A DNA stretch of 35,260 nucleotides. Origin: an uncultured Enterococcus sp. (GTDB lineage: Bacteria; Bacillota; Bacilli; Lactobacillales; Enterococcaceae). The notes under the pieces are model-generated. The model ran no database searches, was not told the origin of the DNA, and worked only from the letters and a program-made list of their open reading frames with translations. The stretch covers positions 1 to 35,260 of the forward strand of contig NZ_CAJYIS010000019.1 of NCBI RefSeq assembly GCF_913775425.1, in the 5' to 3' direction. The first letter of the stretch is position 1; each line of letters starts with the position of its first letter. Position numbers and translations under genes: made by a program. Of this stretch, positions 7,607 to 15,454 are shown piece after piece.

Positions 7607-8940
7607 TGGAATCAACAACAAAACAAAACGAGAGCAACTTAACGATTGGGGTCAATGATGACATTCCATATAGTCAAGCTCTACTATTAGGTTTACAACA
7701 TGTATTGGCAATGGACGTGTATGTTCCGCCATTTATCATTGCGACAGCGATTGCGATGTCATCAAGCGATGCATCCGGTTTAATTCAATCAACATTTTTA
7801 GGAGCAGGAATTGCTTCGTTGATTCAAGTTCTATTTTTCTTGAAACTCCCAGTATGTCAAGGTCCATCATTCGTACCTGTTGGAGCGATTATCGGTATTT
7901 TTCTAGGTTCTAAGGGAATGGATACTGTAATTGGGTCAAGTTTAGTCGGTGCAGCGGCAGTCGTTCTATTAGGTTTTACTGGAATCTATAAACATATCGT
8001 CCGTCATTTTATTCCATCTATCGTGAGTGGGACGATTATCATGATTGTAGGCTTGACACTATTACCTTCTGCATTTACAAGTAATATTTATGTGTCTAGC
8101 GATGCATTATCAATCAATCAAAATATTTTTCTAGCTATCATTACCGCAGTTATCTTAGTATTGTTTTCGATGCTAGGGGTCTATTTCCCTAAACTAGGTA
8201 AAGTATTTCGTATCAGTTCGGTTATCATTGCTTTAGCAGGTGGTACGCTAGTTGCTTCACTAATGGGTGGATTTGATACAACGACTGTTGCCCAAGCACC
8301 GTTCTTTAGTTTACCAAAAGTCGCCTTTATCAATTATGGTGTTCATTTTGATTTATCGGCAATCTTAACGATGCTCGTGATCTATTTAGTTTTATTAGCA
8401 GAAACGACTGGAACTTGGTATGCGGTAAGCGCAGTGATTGAAGAACCACTGACAGATACGCAAATCAATAAAGGCGTGATCGGGGAAGGAATTGGCTGTT
8501 TGATTGCTGCACTTGTTGGAACCACACCAGTTACAGGGTATTCAACGAACGCTGGGATCATCTCGATCACTGGTGTCGCTAGTCGCAAAGTCTTCATCGT
8601 CGCTTCAGGTTGGTTTATTGCGTTATCATTTTTAGGAAAATTATCTAGTTTGATCAATGCGATCCCAACTGCAGTCATTGGTGGAGTATTTGCGGTCGTT
8701 TGCGTGATCATTATGTTAAGCGGGTTCCGTGTCATCAAACATGAGGAATTTTCTGAGCGTGAACTATATATTATTGGGGTACCATTGATTTGTGCGATTG
8801 GATTATTGTTTATGCCTGCAGAGGTGAAACAATCTGCACCACAATTTGTCCAATACTTATTGGATTCGCCGATTGCCATCAGTGCGATCGTAGCGATTGT
8901 GATGAATAAATTAATTCCAGCGACAAAAACTGTAGCCTAA
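7606..8940 (+). CDS. NCS2 family purine permease (xanthine/guanine/uric acid type)
   Basis: This 444-residue polytopic nucleobase:cation symporter has QHVLAMDVYVPPFIIATAI near residue 30 and the GPSFVPVGAI segment near residue 85. It also carries the family signature region VIGEGIGCLIAALVGTTPVTGYSTNAG near residues 288-315. It starts with GTG that overlaps the guaD stop (TAGTG), after an AGGGGGAA ribosome site, so the two genes are translationally coupled. Coupling with guanine deaminase suggests uptake of guanine or xanthine or exchange of the product, but the exact substrate cannot be read from sequence. A terminator follows at once. Confidence 0.92.
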   Translation: MESTTKQNESNLTIGVNDDIPYSQALLLGLQHVLAMDVYVPPFIIATAIAMSSSDASGLIQSTFLGAGIASLIQVLFFLKLPVCQGPSFVPVGAIIGIFLGSKGMDTVIGSSLVGAAAVVLLGFTGIYKHIVRHFIPSIVSGTIIMIVGLTLLPSAFTSNIYVSSDALSINQNIFLAIITAVILVLFSMLGVYFPKLGKVFRISSVIIALAGGTLVASLMGGFDTTTVAQAPFFSLPKVAFINYGVHFDLSAILTMLVIYLVLLAETTGTWYAVSAVIEEPLTDTQINKGVIGEGIGCLIAALVGTTPVTGYSTNAGIISITGVASRKVFIVASGWFIALSFLGKLSSLINAIPTAVIGGVFAVVCVIIMLSGFRVIKHEEFSERELYIIGVPLICAIGLLFMPAEVKQSAPQFVQYLLDSPIAISAIVAIVMNKLIPATKTVA

Positions 8941-8969
8941 AAAGAGTAGCTTTTGCTACTCTTTTTTTT
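8941..8969 (+). terminator. Terminator of the guaD-permease operon
   Basis: AAAGAGTAGC (8941-8950) pairs perfectly with GCTACTCTTT (8955-8964) around a TTTT loop, followed by more T. Confidence 0.93.
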
Positions 8970-9090
8970 ATAAAACGAGCATTGTCTCCTATCTTTTGAG
9001 AGTAGTTGTGATATACTGAACACTTGGAAATACAATCCATTTTCAAAATGAATGATCGACAAGTTTTGACGATTAAAGGGGAAAAGATAC

Positions 9091-9675
9091 ATGAACAAGT
9101 TAAAAGTACAAGATTTAATTGCGACAGGAATTTATACGGCTATTTATTTCTTGATGATGAGTGTTTGCTTATTAGTATTACGATTTATTATTCCAGGATT
9201 TCATAATTTATTTATTCCAGGAGTTAGTGCGATGTTTACGGGGATCGTCTATTTATTATTGATCAAACGCGTCCCTAAATTTGGTGCAATTACGATTATG
9301 GGGAGCGTCGTTGGTATTTTCTTTTTATTTACGGGACATTTTCCACTAGCTGCCGTACCGAATATCGTATTTGCTTTCTTAGCAGATCTCATCCAAACAA
9401 AAACAAAAATTTCTGAAAAATTACGTACATTGATCAGTTACATTGTGTTTAGTTTTGGACTCATGGGACCGATTCTACCGTTGTGGTTTATGAAGAATGC
9501 GTACCAAGCGTCTTTAGTTGCTAGAGGAAAAGATCAAGCATATTTAGACAAAGTATTTGAACATGTGACAATGAATGTCTTTTATGCAAGTATGGCCCTC
9601 GTGTTCTTTGGTTCGATCTTTGGGTTTTATTTAGGAAGTTATTTATTTAATAAGCATTTTAAAAAGACAGCATAA
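9091..9675 (+). CDS. ECF transporter S component, MptD/Trep_Strep family
   Basis: This 194-residue, very hydrophobic protein is the likely substrate-binding S subunit of an energy-coupling factor importer. It resembles the Trep_Strep family (TIGR02185, annotated MptD), with about six membrane segments, GVSAMFTGIVYLLLIKRVPKFG near residue 50 and FGLMGPILPLWF near residue 130. The substrate is unknown. AAAGGGGA precedes the ATG. It heads a three-gene operon with EcfT (11-base gap) and a double ATPase (overlap), so it has a dedicated energizing module, unlike S subunits that share one. No riboswitch that would name the substrate was recognised in the 120-bp leader. Confidence 0.88.
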   Translation: MNKLKVQDLIATGIYTAIYFLMMSVCLLVLRFIIPGFHNLFIPGVSAMFTGIVYLLLIKRVPKFGAITIMGSVVGIFFLFTGHFPLAAVPNIVFAFLADLIQTKTKISEKLRTLISYIVFSFGLMGPILPLWFMKNAYQASLVARGKDQAYLDKVFEHVTMNVFYASMALVFFGSIFGFYLGSYLFNKHFKKTA

Positions 9676-9686
9676 TAGGAGGTCGT

Positions 9687-10385
9687 ATGACTTACAATTA
9701 TCTAAAATTTGACCCACGTAGCAAGCTGTGTGTGGTCTTTTTTGCGAGTATTTCGTTGATGTTTCCATTATCGTTTCTATTAGAGTGCATCATGATCGGT
9801 TTGATGTTTAGCTGTTTAGTCTTAAGTGGCTCATTTAAAAAAGGCTTATTTTTTGTTGGCGTATTCTTTGCACTTTTTGCAGCAGACCAATTTTTATTTT
9901 ATTATGTACCCTCTTTTATTGGCGCGTTGCTCGACTTTTTAGCAGTTGGCAATCGTCGTCTTTTGCCAACGATCATGGCCGTCACATTTGCATTAGATCA
10001 CACAAAAATCAGTGAATGGTTGGCAGCCTTACAACGCTTGCGTATTCCTGCGACTGTGTTGGTTCCGTTAGCGATTTTATTTCGCTTTTTTCCAATGGCG
10101 ATCAAAGAGATTCTTTATGTCAGACGGGCGATGAAATTTAGAGGAATTGCAGTATCCTTTTTTGCCTTATTTCGTCATCCATTGCAGACGATGGAATATC
10201 TATTTGTTCCCTTATTGCTTTCTGCAGAAGAAACATCACTGAATCTTTCGGCTAGTGCGTTGGTTAGAGGATTAGGAAATAAAAATGAGCACACAAGTTA
10301 CTATCAACTACGCTTAAAAAGCTATGATTATATCTTAATTGGTGTAATCGTAGGGTGTTTACTCATAAGGATGTGGATAAAATGA
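9687..10385 (+). CDS. Energy-coupling factor transporter transmembrane protein EcfT
   Basis: This 232-residue CbiQ/EcfT-type membrane scaffold joins the S subunit to the ATPases. It has four to five hydrophobic segments. A cytoplasmic stretch, RAMKFRGIAVSF near residues 147-158, fits the first conserved coupling motif, and SASALVRGLG near residue 190 fits the second (A-R-G type). An AGGAGG site precedes the ATG. The last codons overlap the start of the ATPase gene (ATGA), which suggests translational coupling and fixed stoichiometry. Confidence 0.9.
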   Translation: MTYNYLKFDPRSKLCVVFFASISLMFPLSFLLECIMIGLMFSCLVLSGSFKKGLFFVGVFFALFAADQFLFYYVPSFIGALLDFLAVGNRRLLPTIMAVTFALDHTKISEWLAALQRLRIPATVLVPLAILFRFFPMAIKEILYVRRAMKFRGIAVSFFALFRHPLQTMEYLFVPLLLSAEETSLNLSASALVRGLGNKNEHTSYYQLRLKSYDYILIGVIVGCLLIRMWIK

Positions 10386-11779
10386 TTACAGTAAAACAAG
10401 CTGGATTTACGACAAAAGATCAAGTGGCTATTTTAAACGCATTAGATTTTGATGTTCATACTGGTGAATGCATCGTGATCTGTGGACCAAGCGGGAGTGG
10501 GAAATCAACACTATTTAATGTGTTAAATGGCTTATATCCAGAACTTTATGAAGGAGAGGTTACAGGTAGTTGGAGGGTGTTTGATCAACAATTGCCTGCA
10601 GCTGATTTTGCAACGTACATCGAAAAATTTGGTGTCGTATTTCAAAATCCCAAAACACATTTTTTTACAACAGATGTACTTTCAGAATTAGCTTTTGTCA
10701 TGGAAAATTTTGGGTATGAATCTGCAGTGATCAGACAGCGTGTCGCTCAACAGATCAAAGATTTTGCTCTAGAACCGATCCAAGATGCGAGCGTTTTTTC
10801 ACTATCTGGAGGTCAAAAACAACAAGTCTCGATTGCAGCTGCGACGATGCTCGCACCTAAATTGGTATTATTGGATGAACCGGCTAGTAATTTAGACTTC
10901 ACCGCATTAAAACGTCTGAAAGAGGCATTGTTGAAATTAAAAGCACAAGGGGTCACGATTTTGATTGCGGAGCATCGCTTGGCTTATTTGGTTGATATTG
11001 CAGATCATTTTTTTGTTTTTGCGAACGGACAAATGATCCGAAAATTTACAACAAAACAAATGCTTGCGTTGACGCCATCAGAGCATCAAGCGCTAGGGCT
11101 ACGTCAATTAGTGGACACAAAAGATACAGTGGATCCACTCATTCAGCCGGCCACGATCTCTTTGACGTTTGAAGAGGTGCGCTATCGCTATCGTAAACAA
11201 AAAGAATGGGCGTTGAGTATTCCGAGTTTGACGATAAACAATCAAGAAATTATCGGAATCACTGGAGAAAATGGTGCGGGAAAATCGACATTTTTTCAAG
11301 TACTTTCCGGCTTAGTTCGTTTAAAAAAAGGCCAAATTTCTTTAAATGGAGATGTAATGAAAGCAAAAGCACGAATCGATGCATGTTTTTTTGTCATGCA
11401 AGATGTAAACCTTCAATTGTTTTTTGAGACAGTACGCAAAGAACTGTTGGTAAAAGCAAAGGTACCCGAGCGTTTTGATGAAATTTGCGAGCGTTTTAAT
11501 TTAACAAGCCTACTCGATCGGCATCCTCATACGTTATCTGGTGGTGAAAAACAACGTGTAGTGATTGCTAGTGCTATCTTATCCGGTAAAAAGATCTTAT
11601 TATTCGATGAACCAACGAGTGGATTGGATTTTAAGAATATGATGCAAGTCAGCGCCTTGTTACGTGAATTAGCTGAGCAAGGGTTGATGATTTTAGTGAT
11701 TAGCCATGACCAAGAGTTTTTAAATCAAACAGCCCACCGTATCTTACAATTTGAAAAAGGTCAGATCATTGCTGGATAA
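10382..11779 (+). CDS. ECF transporter ATPase with two fused ABC domains
   Basis: This 465-residue protein holds both nucleotide-binding domains that are usually separate EcfA1 and EcfA2 proteins. Domain 1 has Walker A GPSGSGKST (about 35-43), signature LSGGQKQQ and Walker B LVLLDEPAS. Domain 2 has GENGAGKST (about 295-303), LSGGEKQR and ILLFDEPTS. Both Walker lysines, both signature motifs and both Walker B glutamates are intact. The start chosen is the ATG in the ATGA overlap with ecfT, preceded by AAGGA. A longer GTG-start reading from 10355 lies inside ecfT and is not favoured. The fused form matches double ATPases linked to dedicated S and T subunits. Confidence 0.92.
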   Translation: MITVKQAGFTTKDQVAILNALDFDVHTGECIVICGPSGSGKSTLFNVLNGLYPELYEGEVTGSWRVFDQQLPAADFATYIEKFGVVFQNPKTHFFTTDVLSELAFVMENFGYESAVIRQRVAQQIKDFALEPIQDASVFSLSGGQKQQVSIAAATMLAPKLVLLDEPASNLDFTALKRLKEALLKLKAQGVTILIAEHRLAYLVDIADHFFVFANGQMIRKFTTKQMLALTPSEHQALGLRQLVDTKDTVDPLIQPATISLTFEEVRYRYRKQKEWALSIPSLTINNQEIIGITGENGAGKSTFFQVLSGLVRLKKGQISLNGDVMKAKARIDACFFVMQDVNLQLFFETVRKELLVKAKVPERFDEICERFNLTSLLDRHPHTLSGGEKQRVVIASAILSGKKILLFDEPTSGLDFKNMMQVSALLRELAEQGLMILVISHDQEFLNQTAHRILQFEKGQIIAG

Positions 11780-11810
11780 AGCCGTTTATTCAGAGTGATC
11801 TGGCTTTTTT
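11778..11810 (+). terminator. Weak terminator after the ECF operon
   Basis: AAAGCC (11778-11783) pairs with GGCTTT (11802-11807) and T continues to 11810. The stem is only six pairs with an 18-base loop, so efficiency is doubtful. Confidence 0.5.
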
Positions 11811-11850
11811 GTGTTACACTAATGGTACTATTTTTAGGAGGGATTAAATC

Positions 11851-12870
11851 ATGGATATGTTTCAACCATTTACTATTAAGGGAATGACTGTAAAAAATCG
11901 TGTGGTCATGCCGCCAATGTGTCAATATTCGGTTACTAAAAAAGATGGACAAGTGAATGATTGGCACAAACAACACTATACAAGTCGCGCAGTTGGACAA
12001 GCTGGAACACTCATTATCGAAATGACTGATGTATCACCAGAAGGACGAATCACTGATTATGATTTAGGGCTTTGGGACGATGAGCAAATCGCTCCATTAA
12101 AAGAAATGATTGCATCGATAAAGTCAGTGGAACCTGATGTAAAAATTGGAATTCAATTAGCACATGCTGGTCGTAAAGCAGAAGATGCGCCACAAAGTGT
12201 GGCTCCATCAGCACTGGCATTTTCTGATGAATATCAAACACCACATGCTTTGACGACAGCTGAAACGCAAGCGATGGTACAAAAATTTCAAGATGCGGCA
12301 GTTCGTGCATTAAAAGCTGGCGTCGATTTTATTGAATTGCATGGCGCTCATGGCTATTTGATCCATCAATTTCAATCTAAATTGACAAATCAAAGAACGG
12401 ATATGTATCAAGATGTGACGTTATTTGGAGTAGAGGTCATTCAAGCAGTTAAAGAAGTGATGCCAACGACGATGCCTTTATTTTTTAGAATTAGCGCGTT
12501 AGAATATGCACCTAAAGGATACGATCTAACAGAAGGCTGTCGCTTAGCAAAAGCCTATCAAAAAGCAGGTGTGGATGTATTTCATGTCAGTACAGGAGGC
12601 GAAAGTCAATTTGGGCCTACGACTTCACCAAAAGGATACCAACTAGAAGCTGCTGTGGCCATTAAATCTGCTACAGGATTACCAGTTATCGCAGTAGGTC
12701 GTTTAGAAGAACCGATTTTTGCAGCAGGAGTGATTGAAGGAGGTCAAGCTGATATGGTCGCGATTGGTCGTGGTATGTTAGCAGATCCTTACTGGACGAT
12801 CCATGCTGCACAGCAAACAGGGAAAACAATAACCGTTCCCACACAATATCAACGTGGCATTCGGTTTTAA
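11851..12870 (+). CDS. namA: Old Yellow Enzyme family NADPH dehydrogenase (YqjM/NamA-like)
   Basis: This cytoplasmic FMN-dependent ene-reductase of 339 residues reduces activated C=C bonds of unsaturated aldehydes, ketones and nitro compounds using NADPH. The thermophilic-like YqjM signature is present: MPPMCQYS with the redox-tuning Cys24 and Tyr26, and the substrate-binding pair His164 and His167 in HGAHGYLIHQF. The C-terminal FMN-phosphate region IAVGRLEEP and AIGRGMLADPYW are also intact. An AGGAGG site precedes the ATG. It converges on a LysR gene, and the two share a GGGCGTGACA terminator hairpin. Physiological substrate unknown. The gene symbol is by family resemblance. Confidence 0.92.
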   Translation: MDMFQPFTIKGMTVKNRVVMPPMCQYSVTKKDGQVNDWHKQHYTSRAVGQAGTLIIEMTDVSPEGRITDYDLGLWDDEQIAPLKEMIASIKSVEPDVKIGIQLAHAGRKAEDAPQSVAPSALAFSDEYQTPHALTTAETQAMVQKFQDAAVRALKAGVDFIELHGAHGYLIHQFQSKLTNQRTDMYQDVTLFGVEVIQAVKEVMPTTMPLFFRISALEYAPKGYDLTEGCRLAKAYQKAGVDVFHVSTGGESQFGPTTSPKGYQLEAAVAIKSATGLPVIAVGRLEEPIFAAGVIEGGQADMVAIGRGMLADPYWTIHAAQQTGKTITVPTQYQRGIRF

Positions 12871-12874
12871 AAGA

Positions 12875-12900
12875 GGGCGTGACAGTTTTATGTCACGCCC
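12875..12900 (+). terminator. GGGCGTGACA-type hairpin between the OYE and LysR genes
   Basis: A perfect 10-bp stem, GGGCGTGACA (12875-12884) with TGTCACGCCC (12891-12900), is followed by CTTCTTTTTT. The LysR stop codon (12893-12895) lies inside the right arm. Related hairpins occur at 21264, 24984 and 31921. Confidence 0.85.
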
Positions 12901-13792
12901 CTTCTTTTTTTTCAGATAATAATTCATGGATGATGTCGATCAATTGAGTACGAATCAGTGAATTTGGCGCTTCATGACTACGAACTAAAGAGACCCAAAA
13001 ACGGGGCTGATCTGCATCTGTGATTGGAATCTTGATTAATTGATCTTCATCAAAAATCGCCATTTCGGTTAAAAAACCGATTCCGATATTTGCGCGAATC
13101 ATGCTTTTTAAAATAGCTAAATCCTGTCCTTGATGTCGAATCAACGGACTGATATGCGCCTGGGTTGCGAATGCTTTTAGCGCCATAGGGTGGATATAGT
13201 GTTCATTTAAAAGTAGAAATTCTTCTTGTGCGAGTTCGCGAAAAGAGATAGAGTCACGTGTAGCTAAATAGTGCTCAGGACTGACCACGATTACAAAATC
13301 ACGGATCATCAACACTTCACTGATCAGATGAGGATCGCGTAAAGGTTGGATGGAGCCGACCACACCCATATCGATGCGACCCATTTTTAAACGCTTGGTC
13401 AATTCATTAGAGCCGCCTTCAATAATTTCTAAATAGTCTAGTAGTTGGTCGCGAATCAGGGCTTGTGAAAACTCATGGAAAAAGTAGTTGCCAATGATTG
13501 GTGGAAGACCAAAACGCACCTTTTCTTCGCTAAGTTGCATCAGTTCTTTTTTTGCGATCGCCAGTTCGGTCAGTAAACTTGTAGCATGATGTGAAAAAAG
13601 CTTACCTGCCGCAGTCAATTCAACTTTATGGTGAGATTGATCACGTACAAATAAGACGACACCGAGTTCATTTTCGATGCGTTTGATGGCATACGTAACA
13701 GTAGGTTGGCTTACCTTGAAAAAATGAGCCACTTTTGTGAAATTTTTTTCGGTAACCAATTGTTGGAAATATTCGATATCTTTAAAATTCAT
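12893..13792 (-). CDS. LysR family transcriptional regulator
   Basis: This 299-residue regulator has an N-terminal winged helix-turn-helix (FTKVAHFFKVSQPTVTYAIKRIENELG, about residues 18-44). A LysR substrate-binding domain follows (about 90-295). The effector is unknown. The last codons (EKKEGA, stop) are formed by the left part of the shared terminator hairpin. The ribosome site (AAGGCTGG) is mediocre. The neighbouring convergent OYE gene is not an obvious divergent target, so its regulon is open. The TerC gene, divergent from its promoter side, is 346 bp away. Confidence 0.93.
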   Translation of the reverse strand: MNFKDIEYFQQLVTEKNFTKVAHFFKVSQPTVTYAIKRIENELGVVLFVRDQSHHKVELTAAGKLFSHHATSLLTELAIAKKELMQLSEEKVRFGLPPIIGNYFFHEFSQALIRDQLLDYLEIIEGGSNELTKRLKMGRIDMGVVGSIQPLRDPHLISEVLMIRDFVIVVSPEHYLATRDSISFRELAQEEFLLLNEHYIHPMALKAFATQAHISPLIRHQGQDLAILKSMIRANIGIGFLTEMAIFDEDQLIKIPITDADQPRFWVSLVRSHEAPNSLIRTQLIDIIHELLSEKKEGA

Positions 13793-13938
13793 TGTTATAC
13801 CAGCCTTTTTTGCTTCATATAAAAATATTTTATCATAGTTCGTAAATTTGACTATAGTTTTTTACTCGGAGTAAAGTAGTTCTTGTAAAACAAAACGAGC
13901 AAAATAGCTGATTATTTCCTTTCGAACGGATTGATCCG

Positions 13939-14120
13939 AAAAGCAAAGCATAGAATCTGCCAATTCTATTTTTTGCTTTTTCCGATGATTGTTTTGATTT
14001 TTGCACAAGTATGGTGCAGTATAAATCGACTAAAGTGAGCCTTTTTTTATAAAGGGTCACTTTTTTTGTGAAAAATTTGACCCTATGGATAGAACTTGTT
14101 ATTCTAGAGCAGATATAGGG
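13939..14120 (+). promoter_or_regulatory. Structured leader of the TerC gene with competing hairpins
   Basis: The 346-bp gap 13793-14138 is not empty. A hairpin lies at 13939-13979 (AAAAGCAAA with TTTGCTTTT, then ATAGAAT with ATTCTAT). An intrinsic terminator follows, AAAGTGA (14032-14038) with TCACTTT (14057-14063), extended by CC/GG and TTT/AAA pairs and followed by T. The terminator's right arm AGGGTCA (14053-14059) can instead pair with TGACCCT (14078-14084). The CCCTAT end of that segment (14081-14086) can pair with ATAGGG (14115-14120). This looks like an attenuator or riboswitch expression platform. No yybP-ykoY manganese aptamer was recognised. Confidence 0.55.
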
Positions 14121-14138
14121 AAAGTGGGGAATGGATAC

Positions 14139-14816
14139 GTGCTTGAAATCGTAACAAAAGTAGCATCAATTATATTATTGGATATTGTGTTAAGTGGGGA
14201 TAACGCCGTGGCTATTGCACTAGCAACCAAGCGTTTAGATGAGAAAAGTCGGAAGAAAGCGATTTTTATTGGAACAGCAGGGGCCATCGTACTACGTGTC
14301 TTACTGATGTTGATTGCGATTCAAATTTTAGCTATTCCATATGTGAAAATCATTGGTAGCTTATTATTGTTTTATATTGCCTATGATCTTTTAGTAGCCA
14401 ATGAAGAACCTGACGACTCGTCTAAAGCAACGACATCTTTTATGTCCGCGATCGGAACGATTATGGTCGCAGATTTGATCATGAGCTTGGATAATATTTT
14501 GTCGATCGCTGGAGTAGCATCAGATAATCAATGGCTCGCTTTATTAGGACTTGCCATTAGCATTCCGCTAATTATTTTTGGCAGTCAGTTGGTGTTAGGA
14601 TTAATGGATCGCTTCCCGATTTTAGTTTGGATCGGTGCATTATTGATTGCCTATACAGCTGGCAAAATGTTCATTGAAGACCATCTAACGGCTGATTTTG
14701 TGAATCATATTGTACCAAATATCAGTCATACTATTGTGATTCCGTTGATGTTTTGTGTGGTGTTGTTTTTGTTTTATCAATTATTCAGTCGCAAAAAGGT
14801 GCAGTCTTATAAATAA
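14139..14816 (+). CDS. TerC family integral membrane protein (YkoY/YjbE-like)
   Basis: This is a 225-residue membrane protein with about seven helices. The family motifs LLDIVLSGDNAVAIALATK (near the N-terminus) and ADLIMSLDNILSIAGVA (about residues 107-123) carry the conserved acidic residues thought to bind metal. Bacillus homologues (MeeF, MeeY) export manganese, partly to metallate secreted enzymes, so manganese export is the best guess. The start chosen is GTG at 14139, with AAAGTGGGG upstream. This puts LDIVLSGDN where family members have it. An in-frame ATG at 14085 has no ribosome site and lies in the leader stem. The gene ends at a strong bidirectional terminator. Confidence 0.85.
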   Translation: MLEIVTKVASIILLDIVLSGDNAVAIALATKRLDEKSRKKAIFIGTAGAIVLRVLLMLIAIQILAIPYVKIIGSLLLFYIAYDLLVANEEPDDSSKATTSFMSAIGTIMVADLIMSLDNILSIAGVASDNQWLALLGLAISIPLIIFGSQLVLGLMDRFPILVWIGALLIAYTAGKMFIEDHLTADFVNHIVPNISHTIVIPLMFCVVLFLFYQLFSRKKVQSYK

Positions 14817-14852
14817 AAAAAACTTGAGTAGTAACTACTCAAGTTTTTTTGT
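14816..14852 (+). terminator. Bidirectional terminator between the TerC and MerR genes
   Basis: AACTTGAGTAGT (14821-14832) and ACTACTCAAGTT (14834-14845) form a perfect palindrome, with A and T runs on either side. The MerR stop codon lies in the right arm. Confidence 0.92.
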
Positions 14853-15311
14853 GCAATAAGCATTGTAATCGATAGGTGCATCGCCAACAATGACGTGATA
14901 ATCTAGCGTATCTTCTTTTAGATCATGAACGATCAATAAGCGTTCATTTTTTGCTTCGAATTTGCCGATGGTAAATAAAACGAATCGATCAGCGATGACT
15001 TCAGAATCTTTGATAAATTTAGAGAAGACAGTGCGAACATGTTGCACTTTTGTAAGGCGATCTTGTGCTTTTTCAGCAGCTTTTGTTAGTGTAAATCCTT
15101 GGTCTAAATAATATTTGATCATTTCAACCATCACAACAGCTTGTAATCGATACGACCGATGAGTAGATGTTTCTGGATTAATCGATGTAATATAGCCTTT
15201 TTCTTCCCAATAGCGTAACTGACGTGGCGAGGTTTGGCTCATTTTACTCAATTCACTGATTCCAATTCGCAGTTCATCACTTTCTAACCATTTGCGTAAG
15301 GTTGAAAACAT
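14835..15311 (-). CDS. MerR family transcriptional regulator
   Basis: This 158-residue regulator has a MerR-type winged helix near residues 16-60 (ISELSKMSQTSPRQLRYWEEKGYI, then HRSYRL). A helical dimerization region follows, and the C-terminal part (about residues 105-158) is unlike known metal-binding MerR tails. It has only one Cys, so a metal-thiol sensor is unlikely. It is divergent from an MFS exporter and shares with it a promoter region built on an inverted repeat (15369-15385). The simplest reading is that it controls the exporter and itself. Inducer unknown. Confidence 0.9.
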   Translation of the reverse strand: MFSTLRKWLESDELRIGISELSKMSQTSPRQLRYWEEKGYITSINPETSTHRSYRLQAVVMVEMIKYYLDQGFTLTKAAEKAQDRLTKVQHVRTVFSKFIKDSEVIADRFVLFTIGKFEAKNERLLIVHDLKEDTLDYHVIVGDAPIDYNAYCTKKLE

Positions 15312-15346
15312 GGGTATCCTTCTTTCTTGATAATTAATCTACCTCG

Positions 15347-15410
15347 ATTATACTTTTATTTCCAAGTGTGTCAAGTTAGTTGACAAAGAATCGAAAACAG
15401 TTTAAAGTAT
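15347..15410. promoter_or_regulatory. Divergent promoters sharing a palindrome (MerR gene and MFS exporter)
   Basis: The inverted repeat TGTCAA-GTTAG-TTGACA (15369-15385) supplies a perfect -35 box to each strand. For the MerR gene, TTGACA is 16 bp from a perfect TATAAT (15347-15352). For the exporter, TTGACA (15380-15385) is 17 bp from a weak TAAAGT (15403-15408), or 19 bp from AAGTAT. A long spacer is typical of MerR-activated promoters. The core also fits TGTNA-N7-TNACA, the GlnR/TnrA box. Confidence 0.6.
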
Positions 15411-15454
15411 AGCATGCTGCATCAGAATTTTGAGTTATGAAAGGAAGGTCCACC

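Noticed and set aside
8382-8879. Long antisense frame (165 codons) inside the purine permease gene
   Set aside because: It mirrors the codon pattern of the real gene and has no start signal. The same holds for antisense frames at 15553-15951, 23400-23822 and 33705-34223.
9024-9206. Plus-strand open frame of 60 codons before the ECF S subunit
   Set aside because: It has no ribosome site and runs into the S subunit gene in another frame.
14085-14138. Upstream ATG start of the TerC gene (18 extra residues)
   Set aside because: No ribosome site precedes it, the extension MDRTCYSRADIGKVGNGY is unlike the family, and it lies in the competing hairpins of the leader.
13793-14138. yybP-ykoY manganese riboswitch in front of the TerC gene
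   Set aside because: The expected GGGGAGUA and AGCAAGACCUUU-like bases were not found. Only expression-platform-like pairing is visible, so it is reported as a leader of unknown type.
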